A stretch of DNA of 64,000 nucleotides from Pardosa pseudoannulata (GCA_032207245.1 CM063501.1:78406686-78470685), one strand, 5' to 3'; positions 1-13,139 are shown, counted from the stretch's first letter. Translations and numbers: made by a program. The notes: generated by a model not told the origin, from the sequence alone.

Positions 1-26
1 AATATAATAACATTAATCGCAATAAA

Positions 27-366
27 TATTATTCAAAAAATTACTTTTGTTATTAAATATTTCGAAGAGTTTGTTAATTTTTAAAATATTTATTGGAATT
101 TAATTTTTCAAAGATTCCAAAAATGTTTTAATAAATGCGCATTTAAATAAATCTGTATATTAATATTTAGCTTCAATTCAATTTATATCATAATAGCTTG
201 GTTTAAAATTTTAAATGTTCAAAATTTTTTACCAAAATTCATTGTATAACATTAAGTGATTAATTTACAAAAAGTTTTTAAAATCCCCGACAATTTTTTA
301 TCTTTTTCTGGTTGACTTAAATGGACTGAAACTATTTAGGTTTTTCAAATATAAAATATATATCTC
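27..366. repeat. Left copy of a 335-bp direct repeat
   Basis: About 335 bp beginning near ttattcaaaaaattac is repeated, with scattered substitutions and small indels, at 2205-2537. Long shared stretches include the block around aatttatatcataatagc and the block around aatggactgaaactattta. No coding potential. Confidence 0.85.
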
Positions 367-1025
367 ATTGTATTTTATAAATAATGTAAAATTGTTTATT
401 TAACTAAATTTAATAAATTAAAAATTGTAATTCAGTACGCTATATGTATTATGTTATTTAATTTTGTATTTTAATTTACTTGATTAGGCAAATTTAGCTT
501 AGCATATTTTAATTACGTATGTTCCTGAACTATAATTCTAAACTTATTTTGAAAAGTAAATCCTAGTTCTGAATAATTACTTTACTTATGTGCATTCTTA
601 AATGAAAATGTTGACTACAAATTTAAGGCCGTTTTTAATAACTTTAACTTCAGATTTCAAATTAGAAAATATTTGAAGATTTGTTCTTATATTTTTATAT
701 GCATACCATTTTAATACAAAAAATGAGGATAATTTTTCTTACAAGTTTATATTTCCATAAATACTAGGACACTTAATCTACTTTCCTCCATAATTTTCTC
801 AATTTATTTTCTGCGTAGTCATTTTATTTTTTAAGTTTAAACTTGCAAAACATAGTCCTGATTTGAAATTTTACATCATGCTATTATAGGAATATAGTAA
901 AAATGCAAAATGTACCATCTCCAGCATGGAAGGGTGGGTCCCATTTAGCCTACAGACTGTAGGTTGACAACCAGTAGTTGTCATATATCCATCGTTTATG
1001 ACATTTATTCCATAATTCTGTGTCC

Positions 1026-1343
1026 CACAGTGGCATGGATGTCCGTAGCCATTCGAAATCGGCTTTAAGCTGTAGGTCCCGGGCTCATTAGCGGAACGAT
1101 GGCCGATTGGTTAAGTTGCTGGACTTCGGTACCGGAGTTCGTGGGTTCGAATCCCATTGTGGCATGGATGCTCGTAGCCATTCGGAATCGGCTTTAAGCT
1201 GCAGGTCCCGGTCTCATTAGCCCTCGTGTTGAAAAAGTAGACCGTAGCACTCCAAAACAAATCAACCCGGTCTCATTAGCCCTCGTGTTGCAAAAAGTAG
1301 ACCGTAGCACTCGAAACCAAACCAAACCATACCAAGCCATAAT
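1026..1343 (+). mobile_element. tRNA-derived SINE (family A), rearranged copy
   Basis: Pol III A-box-like gatggccgattggttaag and B-box gggttcgaatccc are followed by the family tail (ggcatggatg, ggctttaagc, ggtcccggtctcatta, gtagaccgtagcactc) and an accaaaccaaacc end. A partial tail precedes the head, and the 3' half of the tail is repeated, so the copy underwent internal tandem duplication. Eight related copies or fragments occur elsewhere in the window. Confidence 0.85.
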
Positions 1344-2204
1344 CCTATGTTTGTGTTATGTTTTCCTTGGTTTAAATATTTAATTTCGGCTACTTCCGAG
1401 TTCTTTAAATTTTGGAAATGAACAACGGCGCGTATTTTGAATTCGTGTGAGATAGAGGGGAGTAAATCGATTTATGCATTTTAAATACTCTAAAGACAGC
1501 GAATGTTTCATAACTTTTGCCTCTTGATAGGCAAAATATGGTGATATTTAATGCACATAACTGAACCTGCTTTTGCAATGCAATCGGATGCAATCGGTAT
1601 GGCCCCAGACTTGCCCAACAGTAATAACTTTGGCTGTCTTGGTTGCTCCGCATTATTTATTGTAATGTACACTCATTTAGGAAATTTATTTTATTTTATT
1701 ACCTTTTTGTGTGTTTATCAATTATTATCAATCTTTTATCAATTACTTAGCTTTATTCTGTAAATTAAATAGACGTGTAGAAAACTCTATGTCTGGCATA
1801 TATTTAACAACGATGCCGACTTAATCTATATCTAACCATATGCAAACTTTCTCTAGTCACGAAATACTGGTGATATCATGTTCTTAAAATCCTATCAAGA
1901 CATCTCTAAACATTAATATTAGTAAGTGAAAATGCCCTTAATCCCTTACTGCTGGTGGGAATGTTTTAAAAATATATGTTTGTTATTTATTCTAAATTTA
2001 AAAGAAATAAATATACCGCTCTGTTTTTGAGGTTTAATTTCGAGTTAGTTTATTTTTTTGTTACCTTGGATTTATGTACAATAAAAAACAGTTTTCAAGA
2101 AAGGACTGACTTTACAGAGGGTTTTCTTAATTGTAGCTTGCATTTATTAAACTTACATGAAAAAAATTGAAGTATAACATCATAAACCACAATGAAACTT
2201 ATTC

Positions 2205-2537
2205 GAAAGACAACATTTGTAATTAAATATTTTGCAGAGTTTTGTTAAGTTTTAAAATATTTATTGGAATTTAATTTTTCATAGATTCCAAAAAAGTTTT
2301 AATAAATGTGCATTGAAATAAATCTGTATATAAATTTTTAGTTTCAATTCAATTTATATCATAATAGCTTGGTTTAAATTTTCAAATGTTAAATTTTTTT
2401 TACGAAAATTCATTGTATAAAATTAAATGAATAATTTACAAAAACTTTTTTAAATACCCCACAATTTTTATCTTTTTGAGATTGACTTAAATGGACTGAA
2501 ACTATTTACGGTGGTTCAAATATAAAATATATATCTT
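2205..2537. repeat. Right copy of the 335-bp direct repeat
   Basis: Second copy of 27-366, ending about 55 bp before exon 1. The copies are about 2.18 kb apart, so either a segmental duplication or an insertion separates them. Confidence 0.85.
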
Positions 2538-2592
2538 TTACAATTACTTGTAATTACTGAAGATGCTGATGATATGTTTTTTATAATTGCAG

Positions 2593-2730
2593 GATGCCAA
2601 GCTTCTTACTGAACTCCAAGCCAAGTGCAAACACAATCTAGATGACGTAAGCCTTACTATTTGCAGTGGAGCTGATATGGTCAACATCAACTACACTCAC
2701 GTTATATGCCCCGATGTTGAAACAGCAAAA
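2593..2730 (+). CDS. norpA: PLC-beta exon 1 of window: end of PH domain
   Basis: 138 bp, 46 codons, phase 0 at both ends, acceptor ttgcag and donor gtaaat. It begins DAKLLTELQAKC and ends CPDVETAK. The block ICSGADMVNINYTHV is the late PH-domain strand region typical of norpA/PLCB4. A cryptic acceptor-like tttgcag lies inside the exon (2654-2664 region); using it from phase 0 would reach a stop at the third codon. The exon is partly duplicated just downstream (see 2858-2959). Earlier exons are not in the window. Confidence 0.9.
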
Positions 2731-2857
2731 GTAAATTCATATTTATTTTATCAACTTTGTAGTATTATCAACAGGAGCTGGTACTTATTATTTGTGAAAA
2801 CCTCACTCCCCATATTCAATATATCCCTATGATTTCTAAAAGATATTTGTTAAACAA

Positions 2858-2959
2858 AAACACAATCTAGATGACGTAAGCCTTACTATTTGCAGTGGAG
2901 CTGATATGGTCAACATCAACTACACTCACGTTATATGCCCCGATGTTGAAACAGCAAAA
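2858..2959 (+). pseudogene. Tandem partial copy of exon 1 without its own acceptor
   Basis: The last 102 bp of exon 1 recur here, 229 bp downstream, followed by the same donor gtaaattc. As far as I can read, the exonic part is identical. The copy lacks the first 36 bp of the exon and its AG acceptor; it is preceded by an A-rich stretch that ends the first repeat unit. Inclusion through the internal ttgcag would shift the frame and stop, so it is probably unused or a poison exon. Confidence 0.85.
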
Positions 2960-3305
2960 GTAAATTCATATTTATTTTATCAACTTTGTAGCATTATTAA
3001 CAGGAACGGGTACTTATTATTTGTGAAATCCTCGCTCCCCATATTCCCTATATCCCTATGATTTCTAAACGATATTTGCTACACAAATATACTTTTATAT
3101 TTCATATGAAAGAACTTTTCGTTCATTACTAAAAGCAAAAAGAATAATCTTAAGATTTAATCTAAAATGCTATTTAAAAATTTATATTTGATATCAGATT
3201 TTTACAATTAAATTTATTGATGAATTTAGAATAATTATTAAATGAATTTATAGTAATATGCTACCAAAAAGCAAAATAACATTTTTAGTATTAAAATTAA
3301 AATAA

Positions 3306-3582
3306 CTAAACTCCTCGGTGCAACAGCCAATAGGGGACCAAGGCCTACGGTGCCAATCTCCGTTTCTGATACCAAGGACCCTGGGGTGTGAAGCATATGT
3401 TCCGGTTAGATGGTCAACCTTACGCTGAACCCCCCATTGTTTAGTTCTCAAGTATGCTTGATCCTCAGTTTGTCTGTCCCCTGAAGGGATGAAAAGCTGA
3501 GTCAATCTTGCCCAGTCCGGGGATCGAACCTCGGACCTGTGTCGGGGAAGCGCGAAGCGTTACTCCAAAGCCATTGGGCTTT
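3306..3582 (-). mobile_element. tRNA-derived SINE (family B)
   Basis: Read on the - strand it starts gcccaatggctttggagtaa (A-box region) and carries a B box ggttcgatcc, followed by a tRNA-unrelated body with atgcttcacaccccagggtc and a tail that runs into AT-rich DNA. An 85-residue open stretch on this strand is part of the SINE body, not a gene. Confidence 0.75.
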
Positions 3583-3699
3583 ATTATAATATTGTTTTAG
3601 CTAAATATTAACTGGGCTTATACATTTAAAAATTTAAATATATTTTATTACGTGATACATTTTAATAATATGTTAAAAATAATCTATGTTTGCAAGTGT

Positions 3700-5690
3700 T
3701 ATCTTTTTTGTTTGAAAATAAGAAAAAAAACATAAATTCAATAAAAAACATAAAATATATACACCAAATGAAAATCTACTTGTCTCCGAAAATTAAGATT
3801 TGAAAGATGTAAGTTAGAAAATATTTTTTTACATCAAACAAGAGCTAGTTTTTATTTTTATTGTACGAATTAAAGTTATATAATTATGAAAAATATATTA
3901 ATGATATAATAAATTTTTAATTAATTTAAAATTTTTAATTTTCGATTTCTTATTAACTTTTTAATTTCTAGATACAAAAATAACATAACTTTAACGTTTT
4001 AGCTTATTATATAAAAATACATGTTTTAGTACAATTTAATATAAAATTTTAGTTTCCAATACATATATTTTAAAATTTATTTTATAAATAAGTAAATGTC
4101 TCTTTTTTATTTATTATTTTTTCTATACAATATTTGCAACAAATATATTGTGTGAAATAACAAAATTAAGTATTTTTTTAAAGTTCGAGTGTTACAAAAC
4201 AACTGTGAAAATTTCTACAAGGAGTAGAATATTTTATTTCATGTTAAATAAAAAAAAAGTCTGCTGTAATAAAAAATTTTATTCCTGAGAATTACTGTAT
4301 TCTTATAATTTACCACCAAGTATAAAAAAAAGTTTATCTTTATAAAAATATTTAATTACTTTATAAAGAAGTAATACAATATAAAAAAATAAAATTTATA
4401 CACCAAGTAAAAATATACTTCTCTCCGAAAACTAAGATTTGAAAGATGTAAGTTAGAAAATATTTTTCTACATCAAACAAGAGCTAATTATTATTTTTAT
4501 TCTGCATATTATTATTCTGCTATATTATTATTCTGCATATTATCTGCATGTTATCTGCATATTATCATTCTGCTATAAAGTTTTCTTACATAAAAAAGTT
4601 AAGCTTTATAAAAATATTTAATTCCATTATAAAGAAGTAATACAATAAAAAACATATACACCAAATGAAAATATACTTCTCCCCGAAAATTAAGATTTGA
4701 AAGATGTAAGTTAGAAAATATTTTTTTACATCAAACAAGAGCTAATTTTTATTTTTATTCTGCGAATTAAAGTTATATAATTAGGAAAATATATTAGTTG
4801 TATAATAAATACAATTTTTTAAATTTTTAATTTCTTAATTTGGTTGTACTTAATTTGGTATTTCTTAACTGAGTTGTACAAAACAACTGTGAAAATTTCT
4901 AAAAGGAGTAGAATATTTTATTTCATATTAAATAAAAAAAGTCTGTTGTAATAAAAAATCTTATTCCTGAGAATTACTGTATTCTTATGATTTACAACCA
5001 AGTATAAAAAAAGTTTATCTTTATAAAAATATTTAATTACTTTATAAAAAGTAATACAATAAAAAAATAAAATATATACATCAAGTAAAAGTATACTTCT
5101 CTCCGAAAATTAAGATTTGAAAGATGTAACTTAGAAAATAATTTTTTACATCAAACAAAAGCTAATTATTAGTTTTATGCTGTGAAATGAAGTTATATAA
5201 TTATGAAAAATATATTAGTAGTATAATAAATACAATTTTTTTTTTATTTTAAATTTCTTAATTTTTCTTAATGTCTAGATACTAAAATGACATAACTTTA
5301 ACTTACTTAACTTTACTTACATTTGTTACATAACTTTAAATCACATAACTTTGACATAACTTTAGCTTACCATAAAAAAACACATATTTTACTACAATTT
5401 TGTATAAAAATTTAGAAATGATATAAATATTTTAAAATTTATCTGATAGGTAAATGTATTTTATTTAGTGTTTTTTTATATAATATTTTTAATAAATATA
5501 CTGTGTGAAATAACAAAACTAAGTATTTTTTAAAGTTATAATGTTATAAAAAAAACTGTGAAAATTGTAAAACGAGTAGAATATTTTATTTTAAGTTGAA
5601 TAAAAAAATTCTGTTATAATAAAAAAAAATTATTCCTGAGAGTTACTATGTTTTCATAATTTATAACCAAGTATGAAACAATATCCTACA
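3700..5690. repeat. Composite AT-rich tandem repeat
   Basis: A module containing taagatttgaaagatgtaa recurs near 3793, 4433, 4690 and 5110. A second module containing ctgtgaaaattt and gtagaatattttattt recurs near 4202, 4886 and 5560. The modules alternate, giving an irregular array of about 400-650 bp units with internal deletions. No coding potential. Confidence 0.8.
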
Positions 5691-6211
5691 TATACAAAAG
5701 AATTACAAATAATTGAGCTATTTCCTAAAGCTGCAACTAATGTATTTTCTTTTATTAGAAAATAAATAAAATCTACAAAGGCATTCCGGCCTATTCATAT
5801 CGTGCTAAATAGTCAAAAGTGAAAGCATCATTCTTTCGTTTACAATATACCATTTGTGTACAAACAATCAACAAAGCGAGGTGTATCCGTATGAAACCCA
5901 GGGCTTAGTTACACCAACGCATTTTCCGTTTCTATTTAAAAAGCCGCTACCGCTCAGTCTCCAAAAACCTTTATCAGACTTGTTTGCGTTCAGTTTTTTT
6001 TTCTTTTTTTTCCCGGACATCCTGCACCAGTATCTAATTACGAGCGAGCGTACGTTTTCTACCGATAACGTAGAAAATTAAACAAGCGTAGTAGTGATAT
6101 CATGAAATAGGTCTTTCAATTACTTACTAAGTTCTTAGACTATACTATATTAGGTAAAAGAAAACTTGTGTTGTACCAACTTTGGTTTCAAATTTATTTC
6201 TATACTACGTA

Positions 6212-7064
6212 CTAGCATATAGCCCGTCATGTGACGGAATTAGTAAAATTTTTAATTTTCCAGAATTGTAAAGTACCCTATGAGGAAGGTAAAAAAATGG
6301 TTCGTTTTTTGGCTGAGAATTATCTGGTACAAGATCAATAATTTGTTTATTTTGATTTGTTGTTATTCAATTTTTTTTCTCATCTAAAGTCTCCCAATAC
6401 TGTGAATGCAGTTTAGAATCAAATTTCATTTAGTCAAACCGTGTGATTATGTATAAAAAACAAACACACAAACGAGCAAACTCCTTAATTTTCAAAGATA
6501 TATTACTTAAACGCTAGATATTTATTAGTCTGGGAAATAGACCGATAGACTTATAAGAAAATAACTTGTTGATAATACCTGTGATAAAATTTTCAATGCA
6601 ACAAAAAATAATCGGTGATTAAATTTAAAATTGTCACATATGTGCCTAATCTGTTATTTAAGCCAAATATAAAAGAAAATTATTTCCGTAATAAAGTTTA
6701 GTGATAAAACGTATGAAAATAATGCAGACGATATTTAAATAATTTAAAATAAGAAATGATGAAATGAGATGGTTAAAGGAATGACGTCATAATGCTAGAA
6801 AAAAAATGTTATTCTTACCTATATATTATGTGATAAACTTAATTCGCCTGCTCTTAACTGGGGAAAATAGGGCTTCATATAAGTGCATTAAACGATCGAA
6901 AAGGGAGAAGGGTGGATTTCGAACGTTTCAAAGACTTGTTTTGAATTTTGCTAACTCTAACTCATTATGAATCCAATGTGGATGCCCTATCCATTCCAGG
7001 ATCAACCGCTTCATACATTCGAGGGAAGACGGACAGATAACTTAGGCCATTGTTATATAGGGGA
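6212..7064 (-). mobile_element. Non-autonomous Helitron-like element, family 1
   Basis: On the - strand it begins TCCCCTATATAACAATGGCC and ends with the hairpin ccgtcacatgacggg, seven bases and CTAG. It sits between A and T on its own strand, the Helitron target rule. 853 bp; no Rep/helicase coding. Internal sequence matches the copies at 48136, 50667 and 52210. Confidence 0.82.
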
Positions 7065-8351
7065 TTGTGAGCACATGTTTAACACTTTTTTCTTTACTTT
7101 TATGAAATTTAATAGAAACAATTTCATTTACGGAGGTACATAATTCAACCAATCCTAAAAAAATTTTAATGCAAATTATCTGTTAGGAAACAAAAGACAA
7201 GTACAGTCCTAAATTCGTCTGTAACATATAGTAATAACACTTGTTTATTCAAAACTACGAAATTTTTAATATTGAATATTGTCACAAATTTTTGAATGAT
7301 AAATTTCAGAAAAGCATCAAAGCATATAAAAAAAAATTCTAGCTTAAAATTAAATAAAATATACAGCACAGAACAACCCTGGCAAGTTTTAAATAAGTCT
7401 GTCACTTTAAGCAACATAATATTTTTCACACAGAACAAATCATCAAAGTTCGTGAAATTTATTTTACGCCCAGGAAGATATGAAATAAAATTTAAAATCT
7501 ATCCCAAATTTTTCCACTTGAAAATTTATCGTAAAAATTTTAAGATAAATAGAAAATGTATTCTGAAATTACCATCACCAAATTTTTAAACAAATATATT
7601 AAATTCTAAGGTAATATTTAGATCTAAACGATGTGATGAAGTTTTAAAAGTATTTTGATGTATTTGAAGCAAATAAATGTTAACATTAATTTTTAGTATG
7701 TATATTTTAAAAGTTTTTCATTCTAAAGATCATAGGACTAAATCGAACTTTCCTTGAAGAAATATATTTTAAAGCTGAAATTTTGCAATAAAATTAAAAT
7801 GTGGAACAGCATATCTGAAGGCATATATAACCCTCCCTTGTGACAATATTCTTCGTATTTCTGACATGTAAGATTCCTGATGGACCGTCACCAGAAATTT
7901 TCTTATTTTGTGAATTATATTTTGCCTATAACTTGAATAAAAACAATATTACGTATTATAAGAATTGGAAAGATAATATAAAATCATGTAGATTCGTGAT
8001 GTGCAGATTTTTGTATTACATGAAGAAAAATTAGTTCAGGTTGACTTGTGATTAAGGCTTCTAATTGGCTGAAAATATTTCGTTATCAGACGAAAAATCT
8101 GCATATTCTTCAACTGGAAACTAACTTCTAAACTGAATCTGCTGCTTTTTCAAACTTTACACCCATATTCCGAAACCTTTTTATTTTGAGTTAAAATTGC
8201 GATATCACTAATGCCCAGATTCTTTATCTTTTATAAGGTTTCGCTATGTTTTCGTATTTAAAATGCATATTCGCAATTTTCAGTTTTTGAAAGTTGGCTA
8301 ATATTTTTAAATTTTTGTATCTAAATTTATTACGATTGAATAAAGCGGTAA

Positions 8352-8426
<75 letters not shown>

Positions 8427-9540
8427 GAATTTGTGTGTGTCTGTCTGTATGTATGTACTCAATAGACTCAAAAACTATGCATCCAATCGCCGTGAAAATT
8501 TGGGAAATGTTTAGGTATATCCCTGGGAAGGTTTTTGTAAATTTTCAATGTTCGAAATTCATTCCTTCCCCCTTTTTCGAGCATTTCATGTTATTATTCC
8601 AAGCATTATTTTCCCCGGTTAAACGCAAACGATTAAGTTTTTAATTTATCGCATCATATCTAAGGGAAAGAAGCAATATTTCTAGCAATGTGACGTTATC
8701 ACAAGTAATTGTTTTAAACGCAGTTTTCCACGGTTAAAAGCAGGAGATTAAAATGTTCATCACATAATAAATAGGCGAAAATGATATTTTTCTATCATTA
8801 TGACGTCATTCATTTAAATATTTCATTTATTCATTTCTTATTTTATATTATTTAAAATCGTCTGCTTAGTATCTATTCGATTTGAACTGAAATTTGAGAT
8901 ATAAAGTGATTCACTTTCATTTCTATGTGACGCAAATTATAGCATTTTTATATGAGAACTAATTTTAAATTTAATTCTTGGTTCATTTTTATGTTACAAT
9001 GAAATGCATATCAACAATATTCTAAGTACAAAAAGTACAAATTTCAGTGACTCTCATGGCCAAATAAAACCTATCATTTTATATAGTTATCTTCATATTC
9101 ATATGGTTGTCGATATGAATGTGTGTTTCTGTTTCATACAAAACTATGTGGTTTGTCATAAATTTCCTTAATTTTGGAAAACATTTATTACTACCAACAA
9201 AATTAGCACTGTTGCTGTCAAAACCTGTGCTTCCTATTCTATCACGTAATATGGCAAGATCTGTTAACTTTGCTAATCAACGTACAGTAGTAATACAGTA
9301 ATGCAATTTAGGGTTAAGCTTATATTTTACAATAAAAAAAGTTTGAGCAAATTTAATATAAGACAAATTCGATTATAAAAACTGAATAATGTTATAATAC
9401 GCTTATGATAGAAATATATAAACATGCCAATGACTCGAACTGAACTGTGACGAATTTAGAGAGTTATTCACGAAAAATAAATCTTTGTTTAAAAGTAATA
9501 TATTAAGTTCACCGTAGCGAAGCACGGGCAAACTTGCTAG
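8352..9540 (+). mobile_element. Non-autonomous Helitron-like element, family 2
   Basis: Begins A|TCTATATATATA and ends with the hairpin ccgtagcgaagcacgg followed by gcaaacttgCTAG|T, the usual 3' end of a widespread arthropod Helitron type. 1189 bp. The 5' end is expanded into a (TA)n tract at 8354-8422. Part of the interior (about 8720-8870) resembles family 1. Open stretches of 60-69 residues inside are not recognisable proteins. Confidence 0.82.
8354..8422. repeat. (TA)n microsatellite at Helitron 5' end
   Basis: About 34 uninterrupted AT repeats starting at the third base of the Helitron-like element. Confidence 0.95.
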
Positions 9541-9644
9541 TTTTGTTATTCGGAAGAAGTCTACAGTATATTTATACAAAAATTTCCATTCAATAATATA
9601 GATAACTATTTTTCCTGTATGAAATATGTTTATTTTATTTTCAG

Positions 9645-9724
9645 GAATGGCAAGCAGGTCTCCGCAAAATCACCAACAACATTAAAGCTAACAATGTGTG
9701 CCCAATGACGTGCCTCAAAAAACA
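9645..9724 (+). CDS. norpA: PLC-beta exon 2: PH domain end
   Basis: 80 bp, enters in phase 0 and leaves with two bases of a His codon; acceptor tttcag, donor gtaagt. It encodes EWQAGLRKITNNIK followed by ANNVCPMTCLKK, the last PH helix and the linker to the EF hands. The acceptor lies about 100 bp downstream of a Helitron end. Confidence 0.93.
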
Positions 9725-10869
9725 GTAAGTTAAAAATGTCTCTAAGGGGAAAAAAACTGAGTCTCAGTATAAAAAATAATAACTGAAGCTGCTTATCAAG
9801 AAGTTGTCTTGATAGCTAGAGTAAATTCGGAATAAATTTCCATATCTTGTAAGAAATAAGACTTAAATTATAATTTATTCATTAAATATTTCTTATCTCC
9901 CACATATTCATATATTCATGTACAGAGTTGCCATAAAGGTGAAACCTTAAGTAAAGATACTTTTTTTAGAATGGCTAACAATCATTAGGAATGCTTTTTT
10001 ATACTGTAGGAGATTTTTAGCTTTTTTTTTTCTCGGAAACCATGCTTTTATTTAAAAACTGGCACCTGCTGTTGAGAATATTAGTTATGATAATTACACA
10101 GCACCAAAGAATGACGAGCTATGTGAAAACTCTTTTGTTGTTAACCAGAACTGTAGTTTGTTGGACAGAGCTTCTTGATATAGAAAGAATAAAAATTTTT
10201 AATATCTGAAATATGTTCTTTAAGTAATTTAAAAAATGTACAAAAAACTCTTTAACAAAAACGGTATTTTTAGCCTTCTGCTGTTTTGAAAGTACAGTAA
10301 TTAGAAAAATACATTTTTATTCTATATTACAGCTAGAGTAGGCTTTCAAAGGGACAAAATTTGCTCAAAAATTCTATACTTCTTTCTCTCTCAATTGTAA
10401 AATAAACTAAGAAAAAACCAAATAGACCGTTTTACTATTCATAACTTAATATTTAATATAATTATCACCACAGCAGATAATTATAAATGCATTTGAAGGG
10501 CATTTATAACCGTCACATGTTTTTATAATTTATTAACAATTTACTTTTTAGAATATAAAATAGAAGTTCATTAACAAATTTTAAATAGAGAAAATATATT
10601 CTCTGTAAAATTAAAAGAATTATTTACATACTTTACACAGGAAGAACATGCACTGTAACTGTAACAATTTTATCTAACCATATTTCCAGCGAGTGCCTAT
10701 GATAAAAACTCAGTTTTATTATAAACCGGAAGAGGTGTCCTCTGAATAAAAATGCCCGAATTATACATAAAAGTAATCTTGCAAAATCTTGCCCGTGCAA
10801 CTCCAAACTAAGCAAAACAAACCAAAGTGCCCTTAAGAATGTTTAATCACTATTTTTATTTCATTTCAG
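9725..10869 (+). other. Intron 2 (1.1 kb)
   Basis: AT-rich, no recognised element apart from a short string near 10800-10826 that resembles a SINE A/C-rich tail. Confidence 0.7.
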
Positions 10870-10923
10870 TTGGATGAAGCTAGGATACTTAGTTGATCCT
10901 GATGGAAATCTTCCAATCAAACG
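10870..10923 (+). CDS. norpA: PLC-beta exon 3: first EF-hand segment
   Basis: 54 bp, completes the split His codon and encodes WMKLGYLVDPDGNLPIK, then two bases of Arg. DPDGNLPIK matches the degenerate first EF-hand loop of PLC-beta. Acceptor tttcag, donor gtaagc. Confidence 0.92.
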
Positions 10924-11277
10924 GTAAGCCACTTTTCATAAATAAAAGTTTACCATAAATAAACATTACCAATTGACACTTAACATAAATAACCGTTTAC
11001 CAATATTAGAGAAAACCTAGTGTTATAGAAATGGTATGATTTATTTAGTATTAAACTGTTGAAAATATGTTATAAGGAAATTTTTTTTCGAATTTAATTT
11101 AGAATTAAAAAAATTGTCCTAACTATTAAGAAAAGTGTAATTTACAGCTGGAAAGGTAAAACAAGCGTCTGTAGCAGAATGGATGATATTTACGAAATTG
11201 TTTAAAACGAAATTATCACACAGAATAGAAAAATCTAATTTAATTATTCAGTCAATATGACTATCTATCTCTCTGTA

Positions 11278-11391
<114 letters not shown>

Positions 11392-11668
11392 TTGAAAATA
11401 TAGAATTAATAATTTAAGGGTTTAAAGGCATAAAACGCAGCGTACTCTTTAATGCAGGCACATGAATCACTAATAACTGCATAAAAAAGCGTTTGACGGG
11501 TAATAATGGAGAGAGAACGTCTTCAAAAAGAGTTATTGTATAAACATTGACCAAATGAAACTTCTTTGTTAGACTGTGGATGCTAGTCACTTGCCGTCAT
11601 ATTTGATTATTGACAGTTAAGCTGTGCAATCGTCATAAATAAAGACATTATCAAGACATCTTAGGCTG

Positions 11669-12033
<365 letters not shown>

Positions 12034-12889
12034 CAATACGGTTTAAATTATAATTTGCAATTTTTATGTGGCTCAGAAAGTCACTTGAGTTTTATAGACC
12101 TTATTTGTATAGCGATTCTAAACTTGAAAATGTGGTTTTATGAATAGTATTATATTTCTATTAAAGAGTAGGGCCAAAAAATTAAGACAAGTTTCACTGT
12201 AAAGGCACCGTGCTGGCTGTATATTTACAATTCTAAGAAGTGCAGTTACTTTTAGGATTAACACTAGATGCGCTAAGCTTTCATCCGACCTAGATGCACC
12301 AACAGCGACCGCTTAATGGATCAAAACGTCTTTTTTAAATGTAAGGTGTTTACAATATTTTCTAATGTTTTCAATTAATAATAATATTAAATTTTAATAA
12401 TTTAGATATGTTAATTCTTACGCTGACCCATCCGAAGACATATAGCAGAAATAATTTATATAAAATAAACTCGTTTTTATAAAAGAAACGTCTTTTTTTC
12501 AAATGTAAAGGTTTTACATCATTTTCTAATGTTTTTAATTAATTTTAATATTAAATTTTAATAATTTATATATGTTAATTCTTACGCTGACCCATCTGAA
12601 GACATACAGCAGCAATAATTTATATAAAAAAATCTCGTTTTTATAAAAGGAATTGTATTTTTAATACATTTCTCTTTTACCTGATTTTAAACATATTTAT
12701 ACCCATTCGCAATATTTACAGAAAAAATTTCTTTTAATCCTAGATGTACCTTTTCTATATACATAATTCGAACATTTTTACCATATTTCACATATTTTGT
12801 TTTTTTTTTACAATGCATAATCTGATCTTTTCTTTGATAATCTATTACTGGATTCGGAAAATTCCAATTCTAGTTTTGGGTATTTGGGG

Positions 12890-13139
12890 ATATATTTGAT
12901 TTTTTATATGAAGCTTTCTTAATTCTTCAGTAAATTTAGTTAAGAATTGATTTCTTTTAATTTTTTTTGCCCCAAGTTCTTTATAGATTACATAGGCATT
13001 TATTCCTGCCAAATTCAGCACATTAAAAACAGATGCACTGGCCCTATGCGTAAAGCTGCACGAACATAATATTTCAGACCCATCGGATCAACAATATCCA
13101 AATCACATTTAGTTTTGTCGGAAAACTCTATTGTTTCAG
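12890..13139 (-). pseudogene. piggyBac transposase fragment
   Basis: The - strand frame gives PETIEFSDKTKCDLDIVD, then MGLKYYVRAALRIGPVHLF; after a one-base frame slip it continues FNVLNLAGINAYVIYKE and later FTEELRKL. DKTK..VD followed by VRAA.R..PVH.FFNVLDLAGINA.V.YK is the conserved piggyBac catalytic-core end. Trp of the usual RRWPV is replaced. Broken upstream by the LINE, so non-functional. Confidence 0.72.

Larger units (their letters stand above)
1..2592 (+). other. Partial intron upstream of exon 1
   Basis: The window opens inside an intron. It contains a diverged direct repeat (27-366 and 2205-2537) and a rearranged SINE (1026-1343). In 367-1025 and 1344-2204 I see only AT-rich sequence with no supported gene. 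No upstream PH-domain exon is visible. Confidence 0.7.
2731..9644 (+). other. Intron 1 (6.9 kb)
   Basis: Holds the exon 1 copy, a family B SINE (3306-3582), composite AT-rich repeats (3700-5690) and two Helitron-like elements (6212-7064, 8352-9540). In 5690-6211 and 7065-8351 I see AT-rich sequence with no supported gene; open stretches at 7166-7589 on both strands overlap each other and match nothing I recognise. Confidence 0.75.

Noticed and set aside
7166..7589. Overlapping 90- and 97-codon frames on opposite strands
   Set aside because: Low-complexity Lys/Phe-rich translations of AT-rich DNA; no family recognised.
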